Below are positions 1-8,458 of a DNA stretch of 61,192 nucleotides, piece by piece. The notes beneath the pieces are model-generated. The model searched no databases. It had not been told where the DNA came from and saw nothing but the letters and a program-made list of their open reading frames with translations. Position 1 is the first letter of the stretch, and each line of letters starts with the position of its first letter. The DNA is from Sporosarcina sp. HYO08 (GTDB taxonomy: Bacteria; Bacillota; Bacilli; Bacillales_A; Planococcaceae), in the NCBI RefSeq assembly GCF_001563475.1, contig NZ_LPUT01000002.1, forward strand, positions 1 through 61,192. Reading direction: 5' to 3'. The translations under genes were made by a program, and so were the position numbers.

Positions 1-1
1 G

Positions 2-598
2 ATGCCAAAAACGAAACAGCTTATTGATTACGCAGGCATCTCCATTGGCGTAACAGAAGGACAGACGATGGCCCGGATTGAAATCACCACACTTGTCCAA
101 CGTTTTCGCCAGATTGAAAAAGAGCTTGAGTCCCTTCGGGAAAAGCTAACGGAACTGATTCAGACAACAGTGGAATACGAATATCTGCAAACTGTCCCCG
201 GTCTTGGGGACGCAACGATTATTGATTTACTGTCCGAAATCGGTAGCTTTGCCCATTACAATCATCCACGCCAACTACTTAAACTAGCGGGATTGACACT
301 AAGGGAAAATTCTTCCGGACAGCATAAAGGACAAAAACGTATTTCCAAAAGAGGAAGACGCCAGCTTCGTGCGCTGCTCTTTCGGGTTATGGTGCCGATG
401 ATCCGGCATAATGTGGCATTTCGCCAACTGCATGAATATTACACAACCAGACAAGTGAATCCATTACGCAAGAAACAGTCGATTGTAGTTCTCTGTGGAA
501 AACTACTCAAGGTACTGCACGCAATTTGTACGAAACATATGGCTTTTAACACGGAGCAAATGATGAGGGATATTCCCAAGCTCGAAAGAGCTGCTTAA
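2..598 (+). CDS. IS110-family transposase, C-terminal part (cut by window edge)
   Basis: This is the C-terminal about 198 residues of a DEDD-type transposase/recombinase of the IS110 family, which moves a circular intermediate without terminal inverted repeats. The visible part holds a coiled-coil-like stretch (residues 30-55) and the Transposase_20 region, with the helix-hairpin-helix-like LQTVPGLGDATIIDLLSEIG and the conserved AGLTLRENSSGQHKGQKRIS followed by KRGRRQLR, which carries the serine motif. The N-terminal RuvC-like DEDD domain lies before base 1, so the ATG at base 2 is probably internal. The frame is intact to its TAA. A 370-bp non-coding tail follows. Family assignment is firm; IS110 versus IS1111 subgroup is not decided. 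Confidence 0.9.
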   Translation: MPKTKQLIDYAGISIGVTEGQTMARIEITTLVQRFRQIEKELESLREKLTELIQTTVEYEYLQTVPGLGDATIIDLLSEIGSFAHYNHPRQLLKLAGLTLRENSSGQHKGQKRISKRGRRQLRALLFRVMVPMIRHNVAFRQLHEYYTTRQVNPLRKKQSIVVLCGKLLKVLHAICTKHMAFNTEQMMRDIPKLERAA

Positions 599-970
599 GT
601 ACATTCCAAGTGAATGACTAGACAATTGGATGACACGGAGAAGCCGGCATTATTTTAACCATACGACCAATGAGTCCCTATAGGAGCTTCGCCAGCCTCC
701 GCCTTATGACTAGACCGAACGAAGGAATGTGGGTGCTTAGACGCCAAGAGACATGGGAGGGTACGTCATCATAAGCAATGCGGAGATCCATAGTGCATCG
801 TATATTTCACGATCACCGTTTCCAGTATTATCCAACGGTGACCGCGTAGCGCATCAGCGTCTGTTTGAAGATTCGCATATTGTCAAAGCACAGTTAATAA
901 ACGTGTCGAAAAAATATTTTTTGACACCCTTACAACGGGTTAAACCGTTGATACATCAACATTTATAGAG
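599..970 (+). ncRNA. Non-coding tail of the IS110 element, possible structured (bridge-type) RNA
   Basis: No convincing protein is encoded here. The tail shows consecutive inverted repeats near its end: GTGTC (903-907) pairs with GACAC (923-927) around an A/T-rich middle, CAACGG (933-938) pairs with CCGTTG (945-950), and GTTGAT (947-952) pairs with ATCAAC (955-960). In the IS1111 subgroup the bridge RNA that guides target choice lies in the long non-coding end downstream of the transposase; the layout here is compatible, but RNA function is inference. The exact right end of the element cannot be set without a second copy. Confidence 0.35.
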
Positions 971-984
971 GGAGGGGAATGACA

Positions 985-1308
985 ATGTTATTTGAAAAGA
1001 ATGAAGTTAGATGCTTGAATTGTAATGAGCATTTCAGCAAATCTGATGTGGGGGTAATGGAAGAAGGGGATCTGCCGATCTGTGATGAATGCATTTATTC
1101 CATGTACAAGATCAATGTGAAATATGACGGCAGTATGGATCTATTAGAGTTTTTGAAAAAAGAAACTCGCAAATGTAGGTGTATGCACTGCTATGAAGGA
1201 AGGCTCAAATTAATACGTATCGAGTACGGTAATCCTGTAGATGCGTATGTGATTTGTCGTAATTGCGGAATTGATGAAGAAGTGGAAATACATATTGAGT
1301 TTATTTGA
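985..1308 (+). CDS. Small zinc-ribbon-like protein of unknown function
   Basis: A protein of 107 residues with four cysteine pairs, CLNC near the N-terminus, CDEC about 20 residues on, then CMHC and CRNC in the C-terminal half. This spacing is typical of two treble-clef or zinc-ribbon knuckles, so it probably binds one or two zinc ions. The ATG at 985 is preferred over the one at 979 because GGAGGGG (971-977) then sits 7 bases upstream. It follows the IS110 tail directly and is followed by a rho-independent terminator, so it is a single-gene unit. I do not recognise a named family; a nucleic-acid or regulatory role is only a guess from the cysteine pattern. Confidence 0.6.
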   Translation: MLFEKNEVRCLNCNEHFSKSDVGVMEEGDLPICDECIYSMYKINVKYDGSMDLLEFLKKETRKCRCMHCYEGRLKLIRIEYGNPVDAYVICRNCGIDEEVEIHIEFI

Positions 1309-1427
1309 ATGGATCGGCATTAGGTCGTACAGCTTCTCTTTATATTCCTTCGGGATTCAAAGATTCTGTTGCTATAAGCGGATATCCTAAAGTTATAGTG
1401 ACGGCCTTGAACTTTACACATAATAAG

Positions 1428-1457
1428 ACGATCACCAAATTCGGTGGTCGTTTTTTA
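1428..1457 (+). terminator. Rho-independent terminator after the zinc-ribbon gene
   Basis: ACGATCACC (1428-1436) pairs with GGTGGTCGT (1443-1451), with one G-T wobble and a 6-base loop, and runs into TTTTTT. Confidence 0.75.
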
Positions 1458-1509
1458 TTTGCTTCACATATGATCGTTCATTCTATATAATAAAGAAAAG
1501 TAGGGAACG

Positions 1510-2048
1510 AATGTACGTAAAAAATTAGTTGAGTCAGAAAATCATAGAATTATCTCGGATATGATATATATGACGAAGGATGACTTGATATACAAACGGG
1601 GAATTAAAGTTCTACGGCTGGATGAGTCATCTTTTAGGGATTATTATTTAAGAGATTCCCAAAGAACTTTTAAGCTTGAAAATAATTTAGCTCTTGCTCC
1701 TATCTTCGTTCACGAGAGAGATGTTGTGTGATGTTGATGCCGGTGGAAGCTTTACAGCAATTTGATAATGCAATTTACTACCATAAGATCGTCGGCTTCT
1801 TAGAACGTGATTGGAAAACGTTTGAAGATGGTCGAATCCGCATTAAAAGCTGTTAGAAAAGATCAGCGTGAAAATAACCTATTTATTTATGAAGAAAACA
1901 CAAAATGCAAGTTCTTAGCGGCGATAATGATGACAAGTTTACAGAATTTACTTTTGTTCATAGTAGCTATCAAGATCAAATGAAGTACTTAAATGCTCGG
2001 TTGCAAGATTGAACGGAAGAATTATTAAATGAATATCTACAAAAATAA
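1510..2048 (+). pseudogene. Decayed gene of unknown family, several frameshifts and stops
   Basis: Protein-like sequence continues through all three frames. One frame gives VESENHRIISDMIYMTKDD and YKRGIKVLRLDESSFRDYY up to a TGA at about 1731. A second piece reads FDNAIYYHKIVGFLERDWKT, and a third near 1920-2046 reads DDKFTEFTFVHSSYQDQMKY before an internal TGA and a final TAA. Together they suggest a gene of roughly 180 codons broken at three or more points. No start codon with a ribosome binding site remains. The family was not recognised. About 140 bases of non-coding AT-rich DNA follow. Confidence 0.5.
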
Positions 2049-2207
2049 AAAAAGGCCACTTGCGATGTAGGCAGTCTTTTCGTATTTTAATAGTTTCCCC
2101 ATTACGGAGCGGTCTTTTTGTAGTATTTTGTCAAAAAAAGGATGTGTAATCTCTCTATTATTATTTCTTTATTTGACTTATGATAAATTTTGAAGGAGAG
2201 GATAATA

Positions 2208-3818
2208 TTGAAAAGATTTTCTTTAGTAGCATTGATCTTTTTGTTGGTACTTTCATTATTGCCAGTGCAAAGAGCCGATGCAGCACAATTTACTGATGTA
2301 CCAGAGCGTCACGGATTTTACAATGAAATCCAATATTTATTGGACAGGGGTGTCATTAATCCAGCAAGCAAGTATGGCGTAGACGAAAAAGTAACACGCG
2401 CTGAAGTGGCCGTAATGGTATCAAAAGCAGTTGGGTTAGACGGTACTAAACGTGCTACAAAGTTTAAAGATGTACCCGCAAGTCATAATGCCTCTGGTTA
2501 TATTGATTCGGCAGTTAAAGCTGGAATTTTATCAGGTTATACAGACGGAACGTTCCGACCAAATGAAATTGTCGATCGTGGACAAATGGCAATTTTCCTA
2601 GCAAAAGGATTTAAGTTAACAACTGAATCAAATACGAACTTCAAGGACATGTCGCCGTCAATGGCTTCATACACTTCTGTCAGAAAGATCATTCACGCTA
2701 GAATTACCAAAGGTTTTTCCGATAATACTTTTCGCCCGGCAGACAAATTGACACGTGGTCAAATTTCAGCATTTATTGCACGAGGAATGCAACTAGGTAA
2801 TTCTTCTATTGCGAAAGAAATGAAAGTTCACTTCATTGATGTTGGACAAGGCGATTCTATATTGTTACAGTCTCCAAATGGTAAAAATATGTTAATCGAC
2901 GGGGGAACTAAATCTGCAGGAACAAAAGTGGTTAACTTCCTAAAGGCTAAAGGAGTTTCCACATTGGATATAGTGGTTGCCACTCATCCGGATGCAGATC
3001 ATATTGGCGGATTGATTCCGGTACTTCAAAACTTTAAAGTTAATCAATTTATTGATTCCGGAAAAGCACATACTACACAAACCTATATTGAGATGCTTAC
3101 ATTGATTGACGAGAAAAACATTCCATTTAAAGTTGCAAAAACTAGTGATAAAATCGATTTAGACTCGGCGATCTCTGCAACCGTACTACATGCTGATGAG
3201 AGTGCGTCAGATACAAATGACGCGTCAATTGTAACTAAAATCATATACGGTTCCGTAAGCTTTTTATTAACAGGCGATGCGGACGCTGCGCTTGAAAGTA
3301 AAATCATGTCTCAATACAACGTGAAAAGTACTTATTTAAAAGCGGGACATCATGGTTCTAACACAAGTAGTTCTGCGACGTTTATCAACGAAGTGAAACC
3401 GATCGGAACAATCTTGTCATATGGAAAAGACAATTCTTATGGACATCCGCATAGCGACGTGGTGAATAGGCTGAAAGCTGTAAACTCAAAAATTTATTCT
3501 ACCGCTGTCTCTGGTGACATTACAGTGACTACAAACGGATCCGTACATGGGGTATCCGCGAAACCATGGATTGATCCGACACCGGTTCCTGCGCCAACGC
3601 CAACGCCAGCTCCTAAACCGGCACCAGCTCCGAAGCCAGCACCTGCACCAAAGCCACAACCTAATCCAGGTTCGGGGACATATGTGATACCTGGCGCACC
3701 TACGTCATTTCAAAATTGCACGGCAATGCGAAAGTATTATCCAAACGGTGTTAAGGTTGGACATCCTGCATATGCATCAAAGCACGATAGAGATAAAGAC
3801 GGATGGGCGTGTGAGTGA
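2208..3818 (+). CDS. Secreted SLH-domain protein with ComEC/Rec2-like metallo-beta-lactamase domain and Excalibur domain
   Basis: A 536-residue exported hydrolase likely held on the cell wall. Order: signal peptide (residues 1-25, cleavage near ADA-AQ), three SLH repeats (about 26-200) that bind secondary cell-wall polymer, a ComEC C-terminal-like metallo-beta-lactamase domain (about 205-430) with FIDVGQGDS, HPDADHIGG (metal ligands) and GHHGS, a Pro/Ala/Lys linker (PAPKPAP repeats), and a C-terminal Excalibur calcium-binding domain ending DRDKDGWACE. Start: TTG at 2208, because AAGGAGAGG lies 6 bases upstream; the longer frame from 2190 begins inside that ribosome binding site. It is translationally coupled to the DUF3006 gene. 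Family members are suspected surface nucleases or phosphodiesterases; substrate unknown. Confidence 0.88.
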   Translation: MKRFSLVALIFLLVLSLLPVQRADAAQFTDVPERHGFYNEIQYLLDRGVINPASKYGVDEKVTRAEVAVMVSKAVGLDGTKRATKFKDVPASHNASGYIDSAVKAGILSGYTDGTFRPNEIVDRGQMAIFLAKGFKLTTESNTNFKDMSPSMASYTSVRKIIHARITKGFSDNTFRPADKLTRGQISAFIARGMQLGNSSIAKEMKVHFIDVGQGDSILLQSPNGKNMLIDGGTKSAGTKVVNFLKAKGVSTLDIVVATHPDADHIGGLIPVLQNFKVNQFIDSGKAHTTQTYIEMLTLIDEKNIPFKVAKTSDKIDLDSAISATVLHADESASDTNDASIVTKIIYGSVSFLLTGDADAALESKIMSQYNVKSTYLKAGHHGSNTSSSATFINEVKPIGTILSYGKDNSYGHPHSDVVNRLKAVNSKIYSTAVSGDITVTTNGSVHGVSAKPWIDPTPVPAPTPTPAPKPAPAPKPAPAPKPQPNPGSGTYVIPGAPTSFQNCTAMRKYYPNGVKVGHPAYASKHDRDKDGWACE

Positions 3819-4060
3819 TGAAAAAATATACACTGGATCGGATCGATGACGGACTTTATGTGTTTCTGGAATATCCGGACGAGGTCAATCAACTGTTGAT
3901 CCCGGTTGATGAAGTGAATGTGAATATTGCGCAAGGTGATATTGTGGAAATTAGTAAACCTGAATTTGGGTATGAAATCAAGGTGTTAAAAGAGGAAACG
4001 GAAGTTGCGCTTGAAAAAGTAAATAACTTACTTCAGAAATTAAAGAAGAAAAATTTGTAA
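3818..4060 (+). CDS. DUF3006-domain protein
   Basis: An 80-residue protein beginning MKKYTLDRIDDGLYVFLEYP, which matches the DUF3006 family, followed by a lysine-rich helical tail. Its ATG shares the A of the upstream TGA stop (TGATG), so translation is coupled to the SLH/metallo-beta-lactamase gene. DUF3006 genes are commonly found next to ComEC-like hydrolases in Bacillales, which suggests that the two products work together, perhaps as a small cytoplasmic or regulatory partner; this is inference. A GTG three bases upstream is an alternative start. A strong terminator hairpin begins at its stop codon. Confidence 0.75.
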   Translation: MKKYTLDRIDDGLYVFLEYPDEVNQLLIPVDEVNVNIAQGDIVEISKPEFGYEIKVLKEETEVALEKVNNLLQKLKKKNL

Positions 4061-4102
4061 TGAAACAGCCACCAACTCAAATGAGAAGGTGGTTGTTTCA
4101 TT
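4059..4102 (+). terminator. Terminator of the SLH hydrolase-DUF3006 operon
   Basis: A 15-base arm (4059-4073, ending CAGCCACC) pairs with GGTGGTTGTTTCATT (4088-4102) around a 14-base loop. It overlaps the start of the broken peptidase frame, another sign that this frame is not an independently expressed gene. Confidence 0.7.
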
Positions 4103-4340
4103 ATTCGAAAAGAAGCATACTGGAATTAAGGCATGTTGGGGTTCCGCTTTAGTCGAATCAAACACCATTTTACTTAATTTGAAGCTAATCAAAACTCCAA
4201 AACACTGTATTGAATACGTCATCTTGAACGAAATGATCCACTTTAAATACAACAACCACAGCGACAGCTTCTACAACATGCTCGATGCCCTTATGCCTGA
4301 CCGGAAAAAAGGAAGGCAATTTTGGACGAAGAGATTGTGA
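4089..4340 (+). pseudogene. Remnant of a YgjP/SprT-type M48 metallopeptidase
   Basis: Only about 80 residues remain of a family that is usually 220-240 residues. The surviving C-terminal part aligns by eye with the family core: KACWGSALVESNTILLNLKL corresponds to the WGSC..G.I.LN.RL motif, and ILNEMIHFKYNNHSDSF corresponds to the zinc motif HELxHLKxxNHSxxF, then LMPDRKK. The first zinc ligand His of HExxH is Asn here (NEMIH) and the conserved WGSC cysteine is lost. The 5' end falls in the preceding terminator. It is therefore a truncated and catalytically dead remnant. Confidence 0.65.
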
Positions 4341-4384
4341 AAGAACTGTAAGCAGCCAAGATAAAACAACCAGATAAACACAAC

Positions 4385-4431
4385 AAAAGGCAGTTCCTAT
4401 ATATATTTGAGTTAGGAGACTGCCTTTTTTG
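4385..4431 (+). terminator. Terminator-like hairpin
   Basis: AAAGGCAGTTCCTA (about 4386-4399) pairs imperfectly with TAGGAGACTGCCTTT (about 4413-4427), followed by a run of T. It closes the broken peptidase locus. The 500 bases from here to 4955 hold no gene; apart from the AAAT repeat they are AT-rich DNA. Confidence 0.65.
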
Positions 4432-4623
4432 TATGTTTACTTAGTTTAAGGTGGGAATTGGTCAACGAATGCCAATCGTTTATGAATCACAGAAACAACT
4501 AAAAGTAACAGAATCGATTTCCAAAAAAGTTTCGATAGGCACCTAAACGTTCTAATTCGGTAAAACGTGGAAAAATTCGACCTCACCTGCCTTACCTGAA
4601 AATTATTTCAGAACATGTATGGC

Positions 4624-4658
<35 letters not shown>

Positions 4659-4955
4659 CATAGTCGTACTTCGATCAAAATCAGAAACTACGATTATTGT
4701 GTGAAACACAACAAAAAATTATGTTTATTTTTTATAGTTTAGGCTTACCAAGTTGAGCACACACAATGGGTTACTAGATACCTACCAATTCACATATAGC
4801 CAAGTTATTTTTATTAAAAGCCTATGTACAAAGACAAAATTAGCGTCAAAATAAGAAATAAAAAGTTAAGTTCAAAGAAATTATTCACCAGATAAGGTGG
4901 TATTTACCTAATATAGATTATATAATTAATTAAAAGGTAGGAGGGGGACAAAAAA

Positions 4956-6041
4956 GTGACTATTGATCTATCATTTTTAACGAGCGGAACAAAAAAGAAT
5001 TATATAACTTTGAACGGAATTAAAAGAAAACAATTTAACCAAGAAGTGATCACGGTTCAATGTAAAGTTAACGATATATTGAAGTTTTTAGAAATAGATA
5101 GAAGGGTACAAAGAGAACTTGACGAGAATAAAGTAGCAAGTATAGGACAGTACATCCAATACGGACTTGACGGAAATGACATATATTTTTCCCCATTAAT
5201 TTTTTCAGCGAGAGGAAAGGGAGAATATAATGATGTGAGACATGAATATAAATTAAATATGGATGAAAGACTTGTTATTTTAGATGGACAACATAGAATA
5301 AAGGCATTCGAATATTTGAAAAAAAGAATTGAAGCAAGCGGTGGCAAAGATGAAATCTATCAATCACTTTTAAACTTTCCTATGACTATACAGATATTTG
5401 CTGACTTAAGTTTGGAACAGGAAAGGCAATTATTTACGGATATCAATACTAAATCATCTCAAGTTAATAATACATTGTTAGTAATGTACAAGAAAGATGA
5501 TTTGTTTGGAAAGCTAGTTCAAGATGTGGTAGAAAATTTACCGCAAGAAGATTTAATCGAGTGTAGAGCAAAAACAACTAGAACAAAGTTAATGACAGCA
5601 TCAACTTTATATTCGGTAGCGAAAGCTGTGAATAGCGGGGTATATAGCCGTCGAAGTAGAGTAGATATAAACACTCAAAATTATCATTTATTCAAAAGAA
5701 GAACGGAAAGCTTTATTTCACTATTAAGAAAATATGCACCACTCGATGCCCTTAATAGAGATAAATATATTATTATGAGTTCTAACATTATAGTTGCTAT
5801 TGCTAAATTTATTTATGAAGCTCAAAAGAAATATCCGGAAGTGGGAATGGAAGATTTATTTAAAAACATAGTTTCAAAGGTTGATTGGTCTCATAAAAAT
5901 GATGAATTTAAGGCACTCTCTGCCAAATACAATAAAAGAACGAAAAAGTACAATTTTGGCTCAACTGGTAGAACTGTAAGAGACTTCTCGGAATTTTTGG
6001 TCGGAAAATTCGAAGGGTTAAGGGGGGAATCTTATGTCTGA
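4956..6041 (+). CDS. DGQHR-domain (DndB-like) protein A
   Basis: A 361-residue protein with the DGQHR motif (residues 110-114, context RLVILDGQHRIKAFEYL) and the second family signature FTDINTKSSQV. Both are typical of the DGQHR/DndB family; DndB itself is the repressor/accessory protein of DNA phosphorothioation, and the fold is ParB-like. No dndACDE genes are nearby, so the cofactor system is not the classical one. Start is GTG at 4956 behind GGAGGGGG at about 4941. It overlaps the following paralogous gene by 8 bases, so the two form one transcription unit. Codon use is AT-rich compared with the backbone, suggesting acquisition. The function is unknown; a defence or DNA-modification role is inferred from family context. 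Confidence 0.8.
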   Translation: MTIDLSFLTSGTKKNYITLNGIKRKQFNQEVITVQCKVNDILKFLEIDRRVQRELDENKVASIGQYIQYGLDGNDIYFSPLIFSARGKGEYNDVRHEYKLNMDERLVILDGQHRIKAFEYLKKRIEASGGKDEIYQSLLNFPMTIQIFADLSLEQERQLFTDINTKSSQVNNTLLVMYKKDDLFGKLVQDVVENLPQEDLIECRAKTTRTKLMTASTLYSVAKAVNSGVYSRRSRVDINTQNYHLFKRRTESFISLLRKYAPLDALNRDKYIIMSSNIIVAIAKFIYEAQKKYPEVGMEDLFKNIVSKVDWSHKNDEFKALSAKYNKRTKKYNFGSTGRTVRDFSEFLVGKFEGLRGESYV

Positions 6042-7098
6042 TATAACTGCTATAGGCACTATAGATACTTTAGTTAATAAAAGAGACAAAGGTTTAATGT
6101 CAACTCAACTTAAGATAAAAGATATCCTAGAGATCTATTCTATAGATAGAGAAGTAAATAGGGATTTAGGATATCATCGGTTGCCTAAATTAGTAAAATA
6201 CTTAGATTCCATTGACAGTTCTATAGGGATATTCTTTCCCTCCATTGTCTTATCGTTTAGGGGCGATCCAAGTTCATACTATGATATGGAAACATCAACT
6301 TTAACAATTCCGTCAAATCAAAGGCTAATCGTTATAGACGGACAGCATCGAATCAAGGGGATAGAGAGCTTTTTAACTAAGTCCAATATAGATACTCTGA
6401 AAAAGGAAAATATTTTGAACAGCTACTTAACAGTGCAGGTTTACTTTGGTTTGTCTGAAGAAGATGAAAAGAAGCTTTTCACTGATATTAATACTAATGC
6501 AAAAAGAGTTTCAAGATCCTTAGTTACCAATTTTGATACAAGAGACATTTACAATATATTAGTAAGAGAGTTGTTTCATAGCTCTACTTCTTTACAGGTA
6601 GCTAAAGTTGAATTTAATAAGAGTCGTATTGTCCGACCAAATAACGATACATTTATTACTAGTGTGAGGCTCAAAAGATTTATTAATTTGATTATTTTTG
6701 GGAAAGAGTCACCTAGCCAAAAAAATGAAAGACAAATTAAAGAGCAATATGACGAAATTTTCTCATTCTTAAACAAGCTCTTTGATACTTTATTTTTGGT
6801 TTTTCCAGCGAGCCCAGGGAATGTATTAAGCTCTGTGTTAGGGCATGAACCTTTGCAAAATGCTATAGCCCTATATATACACGAAGCAATAATCATCGAG
6901 AATGAGAACGAGGTCAAGTGGTTAGAAACATGGGAAGAAGAGGTCGAGCAGCTGAGTAATATAAACTGGTCAGTGAAAAATAGAGATTGGCATCCATATA
7001 TGATGACAGGTAGAAAAAATAGTCAATATGAATACCAATCATTTATAGAAACAAGTACATTAGATCTTAAAGATATTATCGTAAAAAGGTTGTCTTAG
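6034..7098 (+). CDS. DGQHR-domain (DndB-like) protein B
   Basis: A 354-residue paralogue of the preceding protein, with DGQHR at residues 102-106 (RLIVIDGQHRIKGIESFL) and FTDINTNAKRVS further on. Its ATG lies inside the last codons of gene A and its ribosome binding site (AAGGGGGG) is in gene A's coding sequence, so the pair is co-translated and may form a hetero-oligomer. The two proteins share the same layout but are well diverged, so this is an old duplication and not a recent copy. No nuclease, methylase or sulfur-transfer gene adjoins them. Confidence 0.8.
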   Translation: MSDITAIGTIDTLVNKRDKGLMSTQLKIKDILEIYSIDREVNRDLGYHRLPKLVKYLDSIDSSIGIFFPSIVLSFRGDPSSYYDMETSTLTIPSNQRLIVIDGQHRIKGIESFLTKSNIDTLKKENILNSYLTVQVYFGLSEEDEKKLFTDINTNAKRVSRSLVTNFDTRDIYNILVRELFHSSTSLQVAKVEFNKSRIVRPNNDTFITSVRLKRFINLIIFGKESPSQKNERQIKEQYDEIFSFLNKLFDTLFLVFPASPGNVLSSVLGHEPLQNAIALYIHEAIIIENENEVKWLETWEEEVEQLSNINWSVKNRDWHPYMMTGRKNSQYEYQSFIETSTLDLKDIIVKRLS

Positions 7099-7494
7099 TA
7101 ATAATAAAAATAAGAAAAATCCTGCTGTGTTTTGCAAGGACAAGGTGCGAAGAATTGTAGGAGTGACTGCCACCAATCACCGTGCACCGCAGTTCTTAAA
7201 ACATTAATATATCAACGTTTTAAGGCTCTTTTTACTTCGGTGGAAAGGGTCTTTTTTTACCAATGTTTTCAAGAAAAGGTTTAATTGTTTATGGTGTTTT
7301 AATTAACGAGGTTCCCTTGTCCGTTTATTGAAAATCAAGGGCCTCCTTTTGCTTACAATGGTGGAGGTCTAAAAACATATTAACAACTGTGAAAATACTT
7401 CATGAATTGAAAATACTATTAGGGAATTGACTGGAATGAAAGAAAATATTGATATTAATGACTAACTGGAAAGTAAATAAAGGGGAGCATTTTA
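7099..7494. other. Intergenic region without recognised gene
   Basis: 396 bases downstream of the DGQHR pair. It contains T-rich runs (about 7227-7258) next to AAGGCTC/AAGGGTC motifs that may be a degraded terminator, and no open frame with a ribosome binding site. The ATG of the next gene is preceded by AAAGGGGAG. Confidence 0.4.
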
Positions 7495-8259
7495 ATGAAG
7501 AATATGAAGATTATATTTGAAAAGATTGAAAGAAAAGATTATATATATTGGATATGCATCCTTCTATTTCTCTTGATCTTAAGTTGGTCAGTAAGGATTA
7601 ATTCAACCTCTGAATTACTCGATAGGATATCCTTTGGAGTGGGGTTAAGCTCCTTATTCCTGGCAGTAATAGCTATATTTTATTCCATAGTAAAAGGAGA
7701 GCAAACTTCCCAACAATCAACTATAGCCCAACAAACCCTTCGTGAGATAGGTGGAAGTATTAATGAAATTAATGAAATAAAAAAAGATATAAGAAAAAGT
7801 GTTAATGAGATTAATCAAATAAAAAATGAAATCAAAGATACACGTTCTTCCATGGATAGTAGTTTTAACAATGTGTTTAAAATGCTTTATAAATTCGAGG
7901 ATGCACTAGCAAACGATACTAGTAATCCTGACATTACTTCAGAGGTTATGGATTCATTAAAAACGGCAGCATTCTCGGGGGATTCGAAAAGTAATATTGT
8001 AAATGAAGTCTATTATGATGCAAGGTTCAAGTCTATCAATAAAACTTTTCCGGATTTTACGCTTTCTAAAATGGCAGAAACAGTTGCAAAACAATTGGGC
8101 TTACGGTTAGTTAGCTTTTACACCGGGAATAGTGGTTTAATATACGTAGCATTTTCCGGTCCTGACAACATTGACTTTGAAGAAGAATTCTTGAAAAGTG
8201 ATGCAGATTTTTCAAGAGATTTACAATTAGTTAAAGTTGAAAAGGTAGTAGTGAATTAA
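7495..8259 (+). CDS. Membrane protein with two N-terminal TM segments and coiled coil, unknown function
   Basis: A 254-residue protein. Residues about 17-37 and 45-67 are hydrophobic and form a two-helix membrane hairpin. Then comes a coiled coil with heptad-like NEINEIKKDIRKSVNEINQI (about 90-125), and a soluble C-terminal domain of about 100 residues containing FYTGNSGLIYVAFSGPDNID. I do not recognise the family. The layout (membrane anchor, coiled coil, small soluble domain) occurs in signalling and abortive-infection proteins, but nothing here proves it. It lies in the same AT-rich block as the DGQHR pair, on the same strand, but 396 bases away. Confidence 0.6.
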   Translation: MKNMKIIFEKIERKDYIYWICILLFLLILSWSVRINSTSELLDRISFGVGLSSLFLAVIAIFYSIVKGEQTSQQSTIAQQTLREIGGSINEINEIKKDIRKSVNEINQIKNEIKDTRSSMDSSFNNVFKMLYKFEDALANDTSNPDITSEVMDSLKTAAFSGDSKSNIVNEVYYDARFKSINKTFPDFTLSKMAETVAKQLGLRLVSFYTGNSGLIYVAFSGPDNIDFEEEFLKSDADFSRDLQLVKVEKVVVN

Positions 8260-8297
8260 TATTATTTGTGGGAGGCTTTTGGCAGAAAATAGTAAAT

Positions 8298-8431
8298 GGT
8301 TCCTATGTGATATACATTTATAACAATTTAATCCGTTGTATGAATATCCGTAAAATGGTTAATAAATGTGATCATTACAATTTTTTATGCAATTGTAGTG
8401 TCTTGTCCGAATAGTTTCTTATACAGGTACC
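8298..8431. repeat. Palindromic dispersed repeat (GGTTCCTATGTG ... ACAGGTACC)
   Basis: An element of about 134 bases bounded by GGTTCCTATGTGATATAC and ATACAGGTACC, with internal TTATAACAATTTAATCC and CAATTGTAGTGT. The same terminal and internal words recur at 9080, 10744, 14080 and elsewhere in the window, so this is one copy of a dispersed family. Confidence 0.65.
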
Positions 8432-8458
8432 ATTTTTTAAGTTGTGGAGGAGGTCAAC

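Noticed and set aside
753..968. 71-codon open frame in the IS110 tail
   Set aside because: No ribosome binding site, odd composition, and it lies wholly in the structured non-coding end of the element.
1305..1490. 61-codon frame after the zinc-ribbon gene
   Set aside because: It runs through the terminator hairpin and has no ribosome binding site.
3601..3664. Short direct repeats in the CCAGCTCCGAAGCCAGCACC region, briefly considered as a CRISPR-like array
   Set aside because: They encode the Pro/Ala/Lys linker of the SLH hydrolase; no spacers.
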